Positions 63,736-64,000 of a stretch of DNA of 64,000 bases are shown here, piece after piece. Made by a program: the position numbers and the translations under genes. This DNA comes from Vreelandella zhanjiangensis DSM 21076 (GTDB lineage: Bacteria; Pseudomonadota; Gammaproteobacteria; Pseudomonadales; Halomonadaceae). The DNA is taken from the NCBI RefSeq assembly GCF_000377665.1, contig NZ_KB898648.1, positions 186,001 through 250,000 on the forward strand. The letters run 5' to 3'. Numbering within the stretch: position 1 is the first letter of the stretch; each line of letters starts with the position of its first letter. Below the pieces are notes generated by a model. The model did no database searches and was not told the origin of the DNA. It saw only the letters and a program-made list of their open reading frames with translations.

Positions 63736-64000
63736 TTGATCGCTACCGCCAATATCACCATGCAGTTTGGGGCCAAGCCCCTGTTTGAAAACGTTTCCGT
63801 CAAATTCAATAACGGCAATCGCTACGGTCTGATTGGCGCCAACGGTTGCGGTAAATCGACCTTTATGAAGATCCTGGGCGGTGAACTTGAGCCCTCTTCG
63901 GGTCAGGTCATGCTGGATCGCAGCACGCGGCTGGGTAAGCTGCGTCAGGATCAGTTCGCCTATGAAAACGAGCGGGTCATCGATACCGTGATCATGGGTA
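63736..64000 (+). CDS. ybiT: ABC-F family ATPase YbiT, N-terminal part
   Basis: Only the first 88 codons are in the window. The TTG start gives [19 protein letters not shown], matching YbiT in length and sequence; an ATG nine codons in would cut the first strand. Walker [10 protein letters not shown] lies at about residues 35-43, and [12 protein letters not shown] is typical. ABC-F proteins act on the ribosome rather than in transport. The gene continues past the window end. Confidence 0.9.
   Translation, partial: MIATANITMQFGAKPLFENVSVKFNNGNRYGLIGANGCGKSTFMKILGGELEPSSGQVMLDRSTRLGKLRQDQFAYENERVIDTVIMG

Overview
The window looks like a chromosomal segment of a halophilic gammaproteobacterium of the Halomonas/Vreelandella type. 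This is inferred from the moderate-to-high GC content, many TRAP and tripartite tricarboxylate transporters, compact operons with 4-nt ATGA overlaps, a Fur-type iron box, and recognisable families such as HmuPRSTUV, ArgO/ArgP, malonate MatA/MatB/MadLM and YbiT. No rRNA, tRNA, CRISPR array, insertion sequence or phage gene was recognised. It is mostly a catabolic and transport region.

Layout. (1) 1-6007, plus strand: the end of a pyridine-degradation cluster, with a (2Fe-2S) subunit tail, a molybdopterin/tri-heme cytochrome c fusion of the NicB type, a DUF3311 protein plus sodium:solute symporter pair, and a NicX-type 2,5-dihydroxypyridine dioxygenase with its iron ligands at the expected spacing. 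(2) 15541-6078, minus strand: one long operon with a fused DppD/DppF ATPase, a family-5 binding protein, two permeases, a cytoplasmic-looking M14 metallocarboxypeptidase and 5-oxoprolinase PxpA, PxpB and PxpC. It reads as uptake and breakdown of peptide-like or pyroglutamyl compounds. (3) 15766-19563, plus strand: a winged-helix regulator and a TRAP transporter. (4) 19618-23163, minus strand: HDOD protein, TauE/SafE exporter and MgtE.

(5) 23367-42385: a large four-carbon sugar-acid region. A LacI-family regulator with twin 14-bp operators faces ltnD-otnK-otnC-otnI-denD-TRAP-aldehyde dehydrogenase-beta-hydroxyacid dehydrogenase. Converging on it is a second operon, controlled by a divergent GntR/FCD regulator, that carries a COG4091 dehydrogenase with SAF domain, TctC-TctB-TctA and second copies of otnK and otnC. 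The two otnK-otnC pairs form a diverged inverted duplication. The second operon, with a different dehydrogenase, transporter and regulator, is the best candidate here for an undescribed pathway.

(6) 42455-48983, minus strand: a DUF454 protein and the heme operon hmuP-hmuR-hmuS-hmuT-hmuU-hmuV behind a good Fur box; hmuP has only 54 codons. (7) 49331-51640: DUF892 protein, then divergent argO and argP. (8) 51653-55515, plus strand: an ABC importer that resembles iron transporters but sits behind a Pho-box-like repeat, so phosphonate or organophosphate uptake is more likely. (9) 59777-55524, minus strand: malonate operon (malonyl-CoA decarboxylase, malonyl-CoA synthetase, MadL, MadM) behind a perfect 16-bp palindrome. 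(10) 60150-64000: SDR dehydrogenase, small membrane protein, HPP protein, ChaC, a CbiX-like chelatase and the start of ybiT.

In four transporter operons, the gap between the binding-protein gene and the next permease gene holds a GC-rich hairpin. This suggests a shared way of making more binding protein than membrane subunits.
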